Shown here: piece after piece, positions 1 through 10,136 of the stretch
How positions within the stretch are numbered: the first letter of the stretch is position 1
Layout of the letters: each line of letters opens with the position of its first letter
Assembly (NCBI GenBank): GCA_037039685.1
Contig: JAWNGF010000014.1
Location: 372,001 to 436,000 of the forward strand
Origin: Ceratobasidium sp. AG-K
Taxonomy: Eukaryota; Basidiomycota; Agaricomycetes; Cantharellales; Ceratobasidiaceae
DNA: 64,000 bases
Direction: 5' to 3'
Notes under the pieces: model-generated
The model's input: the letters and a program-made list of their open reading frames with translations, nothing else
Databases searched by the model: none
What the model was told of the DNA's origin: nothing
Program-made: the position numbers and the translations under genes

Positions 1-20
1 TGGCTTGAATGACGGAATAG

Positions 21-1682
21 GCGGTATATGGTCACGGTAGTGGCCTTCCGAAGTCAGAATTTTACAAGGCACACAGCGTTGGAGAACCCGGTATATTTAG
101 TGTCCAGGATAGAGCCGAACATACAAGTAGGTGACATTCACAATTTATCTATGAACTCAAATCACGGTTCTTATGCTACTATATCCAAAGGAAAACGCAA
201 GCGGGTAGCGAACATTTTCAGCCAAAAAAACATTCTTGCCTTCGAGCCTCGCGTGCAGATCCACGTTCAAAACCTGTGCATCCAGTTGGATATGCGTTGC
301 GAACAGGCGCTGCGAAACATTTCTGGATTCAATTGGATTGCGGACGATGGTAGAGCTGTGATCAACTGCTGCCCCCGTAAGTGAAATTCTGAAGTTTTTC
401 GTATAACTCATTTATCAGCCAACCACTGATAGAGTTTACGTACCTTGCGTTCGACATCATTGGCGATCTTGCTCTGGGATCACCTTTCGGAATGGTTGAA
501 GCACAGAAAGACGCTACCCCTCTATCACAATCAATTGAGGAATCTAGGGGCTCGAATACCGTGCCAATAGCTAGCACCATAGCGGAAAGTGGAAAAACTA
601 TCATGTCGGTCAGCCCATACCCATCTTGGGCGCACAAACCCCTGCAACTTCTTCCGTGGAGGATTCCCGGGCTATGGAATCGAGTGAACTTGCTCCGCGT
701 GGCAGTGACATCTGTTAACGTCAAGCAAAAGAAGGTAGCTGAGGGTTCAGTCAACGACCAAGGATCCGTCGACGTAATGGACAAGCTGTTTCAAGTAAGG
801 AATGAGGACGGGACACCCTTATCAAGGAAGGAGCTTATTGCGGAAGCGTTGCTAATGATAGTTGCAGGGGGAGATACCACTAGCCAGTAAGTGTACTGCT
901 GAACTAGCATGGATTATGAACTAAAAACCGTAACACCCTACGTGGATTTGTGTATAGCACCTTGAGTGCCCTCTGCTACTATCTTGCTGTCAACCCACGC
1001 TCCCAACTTAAGCTCCAAGCTGAACTCGATCATCAGATCGTCGCTAAGGCCCAAGACGATAACGAAGAGACGTTATCCTGTAATATTGTCACGTATGAAC
1101 AGGCGAAGAACCTGCCTTATCTTAACGCCTGCATCAAGGAGGCCCAACGTCTTCACTCTACTATTGGCACGGGACTACCACGCGTCGTTCCATCGGGGAA
1201 GACATTTAAAGTCGCTGGGGAGACGTTTAACGCTGGGAGTGTCGTCAGCGTGCCGTCGTTCACCGTCCATCGGTCGAATATATGGGGCCCGGACGCAGAA
1301 GAGTTCCGACCGGAGAGGTGGATGGAGGTTAGATCAAACGGACTGAATAAGTACTTTGTACCTTTCTCTGTTGGGCCAAGGTGGGTTCTGGTTTACACCA
1401 ACATGCATACATGCAAGATACTCACGGGATCACTGCAATATCGCACAGGGCTTGCCTAGGACGAAACCTAGCCCAGATGAATATGGTAGTAATCATCGCA
1501 ACTCTCTTCCGCCGATATAGTTTCGAGGCTATTCCCACCACAAAGGTATTTCTTGCTTATTACCAAGTTATGCATTGTGTTCAATCAGGGCTTGGGGTTC
1601 GCAGCTGGATATCCATGAGGCCTTTATTCGGGAGGCTACTTCCTGCGAAATAGCGATCAGGCGACGGGAGATCACAGGTTGA
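21..1682 (+). CDS. Cytochrome P450 monooxygenase, 5'-partial (tandem copy 1)
   Basis: Six exons are visible: 21-126, 191-376, 433-886, 958-1380, 1449-1545 and 1605-1682; the N-terminal exons lie before the window. The first 20 bases are intron ending in AG. Landmarks in order are the helix-C basic motif RKRKRVANIF, an I-helix AGGDTTS, the K-helix ExxR (KEAQR), FRPERW, and the haem loop FSVGPRACLGRN, whose Cys is created across the 1381-1448 intron. It ends RRREITG then TGA. P450s are haem-thiolate oxygenases, normally ER-anchored, that use NADPH through a reductase. Intron positions and sequence match the P450 at 2480-4542, so the two are tandem duplicates. Nothing visible disrupts the part present. 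The substrate is unknown; the terpene synthase at 27.4-28.8 kb makes terpenoid oxidation one possibility. Confidence 0.9.
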
Positions 1683-2479
1683 GGGGGAAGTAGTCAGAAG
1701 AAGGTATGAACATCTTGTCGTGCAATCGACGACCAGAGCCATATATATAGCGCTATTCTTCCCCTCTTCATGGGTTTCTAGTTGGCAACTTTGTAAAGAT
1801 TATTGCAGAGCATCCTTGAAGTTCATATCCTTTACACCGTACTATAACTCCACAACTTGGATCATGGAAATATTAATGTACTAGTCAACCAACTACAGAA
1901 ACACTTGCACGGTTCCAGAAAGCCCCTTGTCACGACAGTACGACAGTACCTCACGAGGGGAATTATGTGCATCTTATTCGTCCTGGGATCATCTTCTCCA
2001 GCTTTCCGTGTATTTTGCTGATCGTTTCTCGCGCCCCAACTAAAGCCTGCCATATAGAATCCGGATATAGGATATTACTTGAAAATGGGGGGAAGTGGAG
2101 CGAGCACCTCTCGTTCCATCGCAATGGCAGGTACCCGCATCCGTTCTAGGAGCGAACAGATCGAGGTAAACGGCGAGAGCGAGTCGTACGGACACCCCCC
2201 CCAATAACCGACGGATTCAATGCCAACTGAAACTCGTCTTGTTATCAATCGCTTGCGACATGTCGACCTTCACATCTAGGTATATGCTCTCGAGACCTGT
2301 CAACGTCCTGCGGTTTGGTAGATTTATCCGCGGATTGACCCAATTGGTTACTCCGGTGTTTCATCAGAAGATTACAAGACTTTTTGGTAATGGATCTCAT
2401 TTAAGCAAGCAACGACCATCCCAGTAGCGGCTAGGTATACTGCCCCCCCCCCCCTCATCACGAACAATTGAGGAGTGCC
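1683..2479. other. Intergenic region between the tandem P450s
   Basis: No coding exon could be supported in these about 800 bases. The stretch includes a C-rich run near 2440-2454 directly before the downstream P450 start. It presumably holds the terminator of the first P450 and the promoter of the second, but I see no convincing motif. Confidence 0.5.
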
Positions 2480-4542
2480 ATGTTCACCGAGGTAGTTAGA
2501 CCCACCCATTACTCGATAGCCTTCGGAACTTTTTTGGTTGGTGATGCTGCTCTACTTAAAGCGTCGGGATACCTAACCAAGGCCTACTAGGTTGCGTACT
2601 ACTTAGTTCCTTACTTGCGTGACCCGCACGATTACAGGCGCCGGTTCTCGGGCCCATGGCTCGCTGCCTTTACCGGCTGGTGGGCATCGAGACTTACAGG
2701 AACTGGACGCCAGAGTGAAATTATGAAAGAAATTCATGAGCAATACGGTGGGCGGATATCCGGATTGACCTGGATCCCAGACTGATATTAAACTCCCACG
2801 TACCGACTATTAACGCAGGTACTTTTGTGCGAATCGGGCCAGACCATATCAGCATTGCAGACCCGGATGCTTTAGAGGTAAGTGCTGGCACTTTTGATTA
2901 CCTGGGCCTCGCGGATTGATGGAAATACAAATTAGGCCGTGTATGGCCATGAAAGCGGTCTTCTCAAGTCAGACTTCTACACGGCGTTTGACGCTGCAGA
3001 ACCGGGTATATTCACTGTACAGGATAAAGCAGAACACGCGAGTAAGTCTTTCGGATTTCTGGTACGCGTTCGGGTACTCATGGTGCTGTATGCGCAGGAA
3101 AGCGCAAGCGGGTGGCAAATATATTTAGCCAGCAAAGCGTGCTCGGCTTCGAGCCTCGTGTGCGACGTCATATTCAGAAAGTATGCGCCCAGCTAGACCT
3201 CCGCTGTAAAGAGGCGCTTCAAGGTGCCTCAGGATTCAACTGGGTTGCGAAAGACGGCAAGGCAGTCATCAACTGTTGTCCTCGTATGTTATCCACCAAG
3301 CTATCGCGGAATATTGAATCGACGAACTCACCTTCTAGAGTTTCTATACCTCTCATTCGATATTATCAGTGACCTCGCGCTCGGCTCTCCTTTTGGGATG
3401 ATTGAAGCACAAAAGGGTGCGACACCCATAGCCGGCCTTTTTGGTCCGACTACAACGCCAATAGCCCGCGCGATAGCAGACAGCGGAAAGACGATAATAT
3501 CTGTGGCCGCTTATCCTTCTTGGATGTATAAGCCTTTACAACTCCTTCCTTGGCACATCCCTGGGGTGTTGGGCCGGATCAACCTGTTTCGGGTGACGGT
3601 TACTGGGATCGACGCCAAGCAAGAGAGGATGTTGGAGGGCGGAGAGAGTGAGAAGCGGGATGTGGATGTGTTGGATAAGTGGTTAGAAGTAAGAAAAGAA
3701 GATGGGTCACCATTGACGAAGATGGAGCTCATCGCAGAGGCTTTGATAATGATTGTCGCAGGTGCCGATACTACTAGCCAGTAAGTGCATTCGTTACTTG
3801 CATAGCTCATTTACTCACCATGATCACTGCTCTCCGTGTTGGACAGTACGATGAGCGCCCTATGTTACCATCTCGCCACCAACCCACACCTCCAACGTCG
3901 ACTTCAAGCTGAGCTCGACGAACACGCCCCAATCCAATCTTCGGGCGATGATAGCATCGCGACCGTCGAATACGCACAAGTCAAAAACTTGCCTTACCTC
4001 AACGCCTGTATCAAGGAAGCGCATCGCCTCCACTCTACTGTTGGCAACGGACTTCCGCGAGTTGTCCCACCCGGCAAGACATTCACTTTCGCCGGCGAGA
4101 TTTTCAATACCGGAAGTGTTGTCAGTGTACCGTCGTTTGTAACTAATCGGTCAAGGGTATGGGGCCCAGACGCAGGAGAGTTTCGGCCGGAGCGGTGGCT
4201 GGAGGACAAGTCGAATGAACTGAACAAGTATTTCGTGCCATACTCTATCGGACCAAGGTAAGTCAGGGTTTAGATTAACGAAACCATGTGGCTCGTGCTT
4301 CCTGAACGTATAGGGCTTGCCTCGGTCGTAATCTTGCGCAGATGGACTTGCTGTTGATTGCGGGTACCCTCTTCCGTCGGTATAGCTTCGAAGCTCTGCC
4401 AACCACAAAGGTTAGTCCTCCGTCAGTGCAAAATGTAGTCCTCTATTAAACCCATCGCCTTTAGTTGATCGTTGACGAGAACTTTACTCGGGAGACGACG
4501 TCGTGCGAGGTCGCGGTCAGGCGCCGACATATCTCAGGTTGA
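2480..4542 (+). CDS. Cytochrome P450 monooxygenase (tandem copy 2)
   Basis: Nine exons, 2480-2536, 2591-2747, 2819-2877, 2936-3041, 3098-3283, 3339-3780, 3847-4257, 4314-4410 and 4465-4542, give 530 codons plus stop. The N-terminus carries a hydrophobic ER anchor (IAFGTFLVAYYLVPYL), followed by a proline-rich RRFSGPW hinge. The I-helix AGADTTS is near residues 329-335, ExxR is E393/R396, FRPERW follows, and the haem ligand is Cys475 in YSIGPRACLGRN. The first exon runs into an in-frame TAG at 2588, but a 54-nt intron (2537-2590, GT...CTAAC...CTAG) removes it and joins the two halves of the membrane anchor, so the gene looks intact. It is the paralogue of 21-1682 with the same exon plan. The substrate is unknown; the family is certain. 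Confidence 0.92.
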
Positions 4543-4703
4543 AGGGGTACGGAAAGATAGCTGATAACGTCTCATTATGTGCCTAATCAAACATACAATC
4601 TGCTGAAAGATGCGCCAGCATCAGGCAAAGCTGTCAATATAACCAAACACTCACTGTATTAATGTGCTATATCCAAAATCCCGTAACAGTTACAACGGCA
4701 TGC

Positions 4704-7003
4704 TTATGAACTCTCCTCGCCCTCCCTAGGCACACAAGCCAGCAAACAATGTTGCCCTCCAGCCGCAGCCTTGACAACTTTCCACGCATCCCCTCCCTTC
4801 CACCTAACACGCTTAGGTACACTCTGTTCCTCCACGTCTGGGCCCAATCCGAGCTGACACTGGTTCCCGTATCCCCAGGAATAGGCGTATCCGGTAGTCG
4901 AGACGGCGAGGTTATGCCTAGTCCCTGATGAAATAGCCGCTATTTTGGTCGTCTCGTCGCCGTACACTGGCGGACCGTCTGGGTCCGATGGGTCCGAGGC
5001 CACGGACGATCCAGGCGGGAGTGGGAAGAAGACCTGCACGGGTTCGGACACGTATTCGTCGACGATGTATGGAGGCATCTCTTCGAGCGTTCCGCCATTC
5101 TTGACCCATTCTTCTTCGGCGTCCTTCTTGCCCGAGGCTTTTCGTTCCTTGAGATCCTTCATCGCTGGATGGTCTGGGCCCAGCCCGAGCTCGAATCCGT
5201 CACACCGACCACAAGCGTAAACCGTCCCGTCCGAAATGAGGAAGATGGTATGATGTTCGCCTCCAGCAATCGCCACCACGCGTCGGCCCGATCCAAGTTT
5301 AGACGGACTGAGCGAGGGTACAAGCGTAGGCTGCGTAACCACGTCCTCGTCGAGCCCAGTTCCACACTGCCGCATCGAGTTGAGACCCCAGGCGTAGACC
5401 TCGCCCTTGACGTCCACCGCAAACGAATGATAACTCCCGCTCCCCACAATCTTGACTTTTCGAAGCGCTAGCCGATGGGGAACGAGTCCGTTGACTTTTC
5501 GTCGCTCGATGATCCGACGTCCGAGTTGGGCTTGTTGACCGTTGCCCCAGGCTACGATCACACCTTTCGAGGTGAGGGCAAGTACGTGGTCGGTTCCGCA
5601 GGTGACCTGGGAGAATCGTTCCGAGACGAGTTTAGGGGGTAGGGTTGGGAGAATTTGGGTCACGCGTGGCGCGTTTGCCGAGAAACCGAGTAGGCCATCT
5701 GAAGACTAATGAGTTGTTAGTTTCTTCCGAAAAATGTCTACCTAGGATATTGAGCGGACTCGGCGCACCACTCTAGTTACGTACCCTAAAACTTCCCCAA
5801 ACTCGAAGGGCGCCCCCTTCTCCGAGCGCCACACTGATCGAGTCTCCGGCACAGACGTCTACAGCCCTAAAGTCCTCGTTTACCAGCGCCTATATGGTCA
5901 TTTTTAGTGGTCAGATCTACTTTGTGCTGAAATTGCGGTGCTAACCTTGACAACCATTGGCTCTGTCTCCAATACTTCCGCCTCGACAATCTCATTTGGC
6001 TTTTCAGGATGAGCTACGTTGACCGTCGGGCGGCCAAGTGCAGCATTGTCGTTGATACCCTAGATACCCGAACCATTAGGCTGTTTCTTTGTACACGTTG
6101 CGGTTGGACATACCCATGACCAGACCTAGAAATTAACAATGAGTTTGGGCTTGACATAATTCATTGACAATGGCTACTAACCCTTCCCATTTCGTCGGCA
6201 ACCAACGTATGCATTCCTCCGGCACAAAGGGCGTCTATACCCGCTCCAGGCCCAGTTCCCAATAATCCAGCCTCGACGGCTTCCTTGAACCAAACATGTT
6301 GACGAGGACGAGATATATCTCCGAGTGCGCCTAAAGCATCGACTCTGGTAAGTTTGGCTCTTTCTTCGGTAATAAACGGATCCGCATACCGGTTCCAAGT
6401 CCGAATTGGCCCATGTCCCCGTTTCCAAACACAAATAATTGCATCGCTGGACGTGTCGGGGCGCGGGAAGTAGGAAGAGGGTTGAATGTTGGTTTCTTGA
6501 CGGGTGGGAGCTGAGGCAGCCTCCGAGGTGTACGAGGAGAACGAGGCGCTGAACCAGCACGCGAGCGTGGAACAGAAGACGCCCGAGCTGAGCGCGCTAC
6601 CGAAGCAGCTCGAGTAGAACGCGCCACAGATGGGGCCCGCGTCGAGCGAGGTACAGATGGCGCTCGAGTGGAGCCTGCAACAGAGCCTGCCCGCGTCGAA
6701 CGTGGCACTGACGGTTCTCGCGCGCTTGCGGTCGACACAGGTGGACGGGACGAGTCTCGTGCTTTGTTGGTTGGTGGCTGTATGGATAAAATCCGAGTTA
6801 AAAAGTCCATTAAAGCACTATAACTCCAAGCATTGACTTGCCTCGTCTTCGTCCCTCACGTGTGTCCTCTTCCTCTTCTTCCCTGGCGGTGGCATCCCCT
6901 GGTCTTTAGCCTTTGACGCCGAGGGTTTGGCATTATTTTGTTTCTTAGGTGTCGGGGGTAGAGGTAGCTCAACAGACACAGAAATACTTCGTCGTGGAGG
7001 CAT
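4704..7003 (-). CDS. RCC1-repeat protein, probable Ran guanine-nucleotide exchange factor
   Basis: Exons on the minus strand: 6860-7003, 6390-6777, 6182-6363, 6114-6125, 5946-6059, 5785-5889 and 4704-5705, about 648 residues. A basic N-terminus (GKKRKRTH) looks like a nuclear localisation signal. It is followed by a low-complexity Ser/Arg tract of about seven heptad-like STRAPSV/PRSTRA units, then an RCC1 beta-propeller (FGNGDMGQFGLG, AGGMHTLVADEMGRVWSWGINDNAALGR, GGQHCLLAC). RCC1/Prp20 proteins charge the GTPase Ran on chromatin, so this is probably an essential nuclear gene. A 12-nt micro-exon (6114-6125) encodes only VWSW. One junction is uncertain: frame is restored by a 26-nt interval at 6364-6389 that is short for an intron and could instead be an indel. 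A LINE now begins 87 bp upstream of the start codon. Confidence 0.88.
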
Positions 7004-7090
7004 ATGAGAGACCGAGCGGAGATCAGGTGGCACTGAGGGTCGAGACCAGAAACAAACAAAAAACGCGTGAATAAAATGTTTGGTCATATA

Positions 7091-7107
7091 TGTCACGTGA
7101 TGCGTCC
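7091..7107. repeat. 17-bp target-site duplication of the LINE (copy 1)
   Basis: TGTCACGTGATGCGTCC occurs here directly beside the LINE A-rich tail and again at 27176-27192 directly beside the LINE 5' end. A perfect 17-bp direct repeat at both borders is the signature of target-primed reverse transcription and fixes the LINE ends at 7108 and 27175. Confidence 0.95.
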
Positions 7108-7288
7108 TTTTTTTATTTTTATTTTTATTTTTAAAATACGTTATATTGGCTACAAGAACACAAGGTCTAACCGCCGAGAGACAAAGCCGAGACAAGTATA
7201 TGAAGGTAAAGAAGAGTAGTGCAATGGCTGGTAGGTGTACGTTAAGCGATCGCCTAAGGCGCGTGGAGAAGACTAAGGACCGACTATA
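7108..7288 (-). repeat. LINE 3' UTR with A-rich tail
   Basis: From the ORF2 stop at 7289 the sense strand runs about 180 nt and ends in short AAAAAT units followed by a run of A (plus-strand T-rich stretch 7108-7136), then directly the target duplication. Tails of short A-rich repeats rather than a pure poly(A) are common in fungal LINEs. Confidence 0.85.
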
Positions 7289-9720
7289 CTATTTGATAAA
7301 CGCAGACGATTGAGAAATAAAAAGCATGATGGCCGAAAGGCCCTCAGCTTTGCCAAATAAGGCGTTGAAGGATAAAAACGAGGAGGCCTTGTGTAGGATC
7401 CTACGCTCGTTGTCGTGGCGTGGGCAATCAATTAAGATGTGCCGTACCGTTTGCACCCCCACCTCGCCACAAGGGCAGCCGGTGTCCTCCGAGGGTACAA
7501 ATCGTTGGTAGTACTCGCCAAAGAACCCATGACCAAGAATAGCCTGAGCAAATCGGGTGAGAGCCAAGCGGGGAGCTTTGGCTATGGATGGGGCGTGGAA
7601 CGAGGGGTGGAGCTTCCAGGTGGGAGATCGAGGGAGTGTGTGGAGTACGTGATCGGAACGCCGCGAGGCATTCCAGGACCGGGTCCAATCCCTGACCGCC
7701 TGAGTCTTAGAGCGAGCCCGAGCCCAGGTTATGGTGTGGTGGAAGAAGGGGGTAGGAGGCGTAAGTCCGCCCTGTTCAGCTAAAGTGTCGGCGCGTTCGT
7801 TACCAGCGATGCCAGTATGACCGGGGACCCAGAGGATCTCGACCGAAGCATTAGGATGACGAGTGAGAAAATCATCGATCGCCTTGCGGAAGACAATCGA
7901 GGTGCTTTGACATGAGTGGCGGGATAGATCAGCGATGGTTTGGACGGCAGCGATATTGTCAACGCAGAACACGAGCTTGGGAGGGGCAGGAACAGAAGCA
8001 ATGGCGTTAGCCGAGAATGCAGCTGACGCAAGTGCCCACATCTCCGCGTCATAGACTTCAGCCTTGCGACCTAAGCCTAGACATTTGGCCTTGATCTCAT
8101 GACCGAACCGGTTAATGGAGTACCCGGATCCGACGCGACTGATACCGCGGACGACTTGCTTGGACCCATCTGAGTAGCAGACTAGAGAACCGTCGGAATC
8201 GGCTGACCCAATGCGTTTCAGCTGCTCTGAGACGAAAGCCTTGCGTTCTTCCTTGGTGGAGTTAAGCTTGGGTATGTGCACAGAGAGTCGGTCGCCCCAG
8301 GGATGTGGTGCGTCCCAGGGTGCAACGAGGTATGGAATAATATGCTTGGCGTCAGGGTGCGACATACCAGCGAGTCGGTGGATGATGGTGGGTTGGGTAA
8401 GGTTCAGTCGTTGAGGGTGAGGAACCTCCGGGTTGTGAGTGTCCCATGATTCAGGCAAGCGTTGGGCAAGTTGGGATGCAGGTGGGAGTGTGCGGAGACG
8501 GTTTGCAACATTCTTGGAAAGACGACGCAATGCAAGGGGGATGGGTAGGATGGAGGTGAGATGCTCCATGGCAGGGATCGGGGACGTCCTGAAAGCACCA
8601 AGTAACCAGCGGAGGCCGACATTTTGGGCTTTGATGAGTGGTTTGTATAGATAAGTTTGACGTGTTCCAGTGTACGAAAGAGGTGATCCGTATGTAAGGA
8701 CAGGCATTACACAGGTTTTGTAAAGAAGGCGGGCGTGGGCAGTGGAAATGCCACGAACACAATTGGCAAGTATCCGAAGGCTAGCAATCACTGAGAGGCC
8801 CTTGGTAGCCATCTTCTTCACGTGATCTCGGAAGTCAAGACGGCGATCTAGAAAGAACCCAAGCCAGCGCATGGAGGACAGTGCACGTACAACGTGGGTA
8901 GCTCCATTGGGTTGATCTAGGGTGACGTCAGGGTTGGAAGACATGGCCATCTTGTTTTTGGCAAAATGCACCAGCTCAGACTTGGGAAGTTTGAAAGAAA
9001 GACCAAGACGAGAAAGAACATCAGAGACAGAAGAGACAGCATCACGGAGAGTTTCACAGTTATCATGGAAAGAATGGGAATAAGTGAGTATGGAGAAGTC
9101 GTCAATGTATGCTTTGGTAACAGTATTGTTGAAATCGTTGAGAGCCAGAAGAACCGGGAGAGTGTAAATAGAGCTGAGGATGGGAGAAAGAGGAGAGCCT
9201 TGAGGTACGCCAACAGGAGAGAGATTGATGGGATCACAGAGATGAGAATCAATACGGAAGCACACAGAACGGTCAGAAAGATACAAAGCAAGCCAGTCGC
9301 AAATACAATTAGAGAAGCCCAGAGTACGGAGAGTAATGATGAGACGTTGATGGTTAATATTGTTAAAATAGCCAGAAATATCAAGAGTGAGCAAAGAAGG
9401 GTTTTTGTTGTTTTTCCAAGCAGATTGAATGTCGTGGACAAGAGAGAGTCCAGCATCTACACAAGACGACGAGTCACGTCCGCCAAATTGAGTGAACGGG
9501 ACTAAGTTGAACTTGCCAACTTCAAACGACAGCCGGTTTGTAATAACTTTTTCCAAGCACTTACTGAGACACTCCAGTAATGCGATAGGGCGGTAGGATT
9601 TTGGATTGGACATGTCGGCCCTCCTAGGTTTGGGAATGACTGAAATGACGGCTTTGCGGAGGCATAAAGGATGGAAGCCAAGGTTGAGACAGCCATTGTA
9701 TAGGTCCATGAGGAGGAGCG
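7289..9720 (-). pseudogene. LINE ORF2, C-terminal segment: reverse transcriptase and RNase H
   Basis: This is the last 809 codons of LINE ORF2, open to the stop at 7289. RT motifs include [31 protein letters not shown] and the catalytic AYIDDFSIL. An RNase H domain follows with the acidic residues in [25 protein letters not shown] and [11 protein letters not shown], then a terminal Cys/His cluster CPCGEV...HILIDCPRH. The segment starts at the GAGCG duplication of chromovirus A (9716-9720) and continues the frame of 16647-17029. It would copy LINE RNA at a nicked target; this copy cannot be made as one protein. Confidence 0.92.
9716..9720. repeat. 5-bp target duplication of chromovirus A (left copy)
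   Basis: GAGCG flanks element A here and again at 16647-16651. It matches the 5-bp duplication typical of Ty3/gypsy integrases. Confidence 0.93.
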
Positions 9721-10126
9721 TGTCCCGACTTGGGTCAATTAGGTATATAAAAGGTTAAGGGGTTCGACTTAGACAAGTCTTTGAACCCAAGGAATGGTGA
9801 TGAGTAAGAGGATTTAATTGGGCAAGTCCTAGTGGAGAGGAGGTCAAGCCTTGTCGTTAACCAGCTTGACCTCTGGGTTTATATACATGAGGGATCAGTG
9901 CCACGTCATCATCTATCAGTGTGGGAAAGCCAAGTACAACCGAGATAAGAGACGTGACTCGACATTCTGGAAGTTCCGGAAGCATCACCAATATCAAATG
10001 AAAAGACAAATACATCACATGATACAAGTTTAAGCGCCAGAGGACATTTGTACCAAAAAAGGAAAGTGTTCGGAAAAAAAGATATAAAATCGGAATAAAA
10101 TGTCTGAGCTTAGTCAGCTCATGACA
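9721..10126 (-). repeat. 3' LTR of chromovirus A
   Basis: 406 bp starting TGTCC and ending GACA on the plus strand; I see no difference from 16241-16646. In sense direction it carries TATATAAA, the self-primer, and a 10-bp inverted repeat GAGGTCAAGC/GCTTGACCTC around the expected transcription start. A 60-codon open frame inside it (9851-10033) is chance. Confidence 0.95.
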
Positions 10127-10136
10127 TTACCCCCTC

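Noticed and set aside
2588..2590. In-frame TAG in the first exon of the 2480-4542 P450, seemingly a nonsense mutation
   Set aside because: A 54-nt GT-AG intron (2537-2590) with a CTAAC branch site removes it and restores a continuous membrane anchor.
8966..9505. 179-codon frames on both strands within the LINE RT region
   Set aside because: They are shadows of the RT frame and have no domain.
9851..10033. 60-codon open frame, identical at 16371-16553
   Set aside because: It lies wholly inside the LTR, is identical because the LTRs are, and is absent from the B LTRs.
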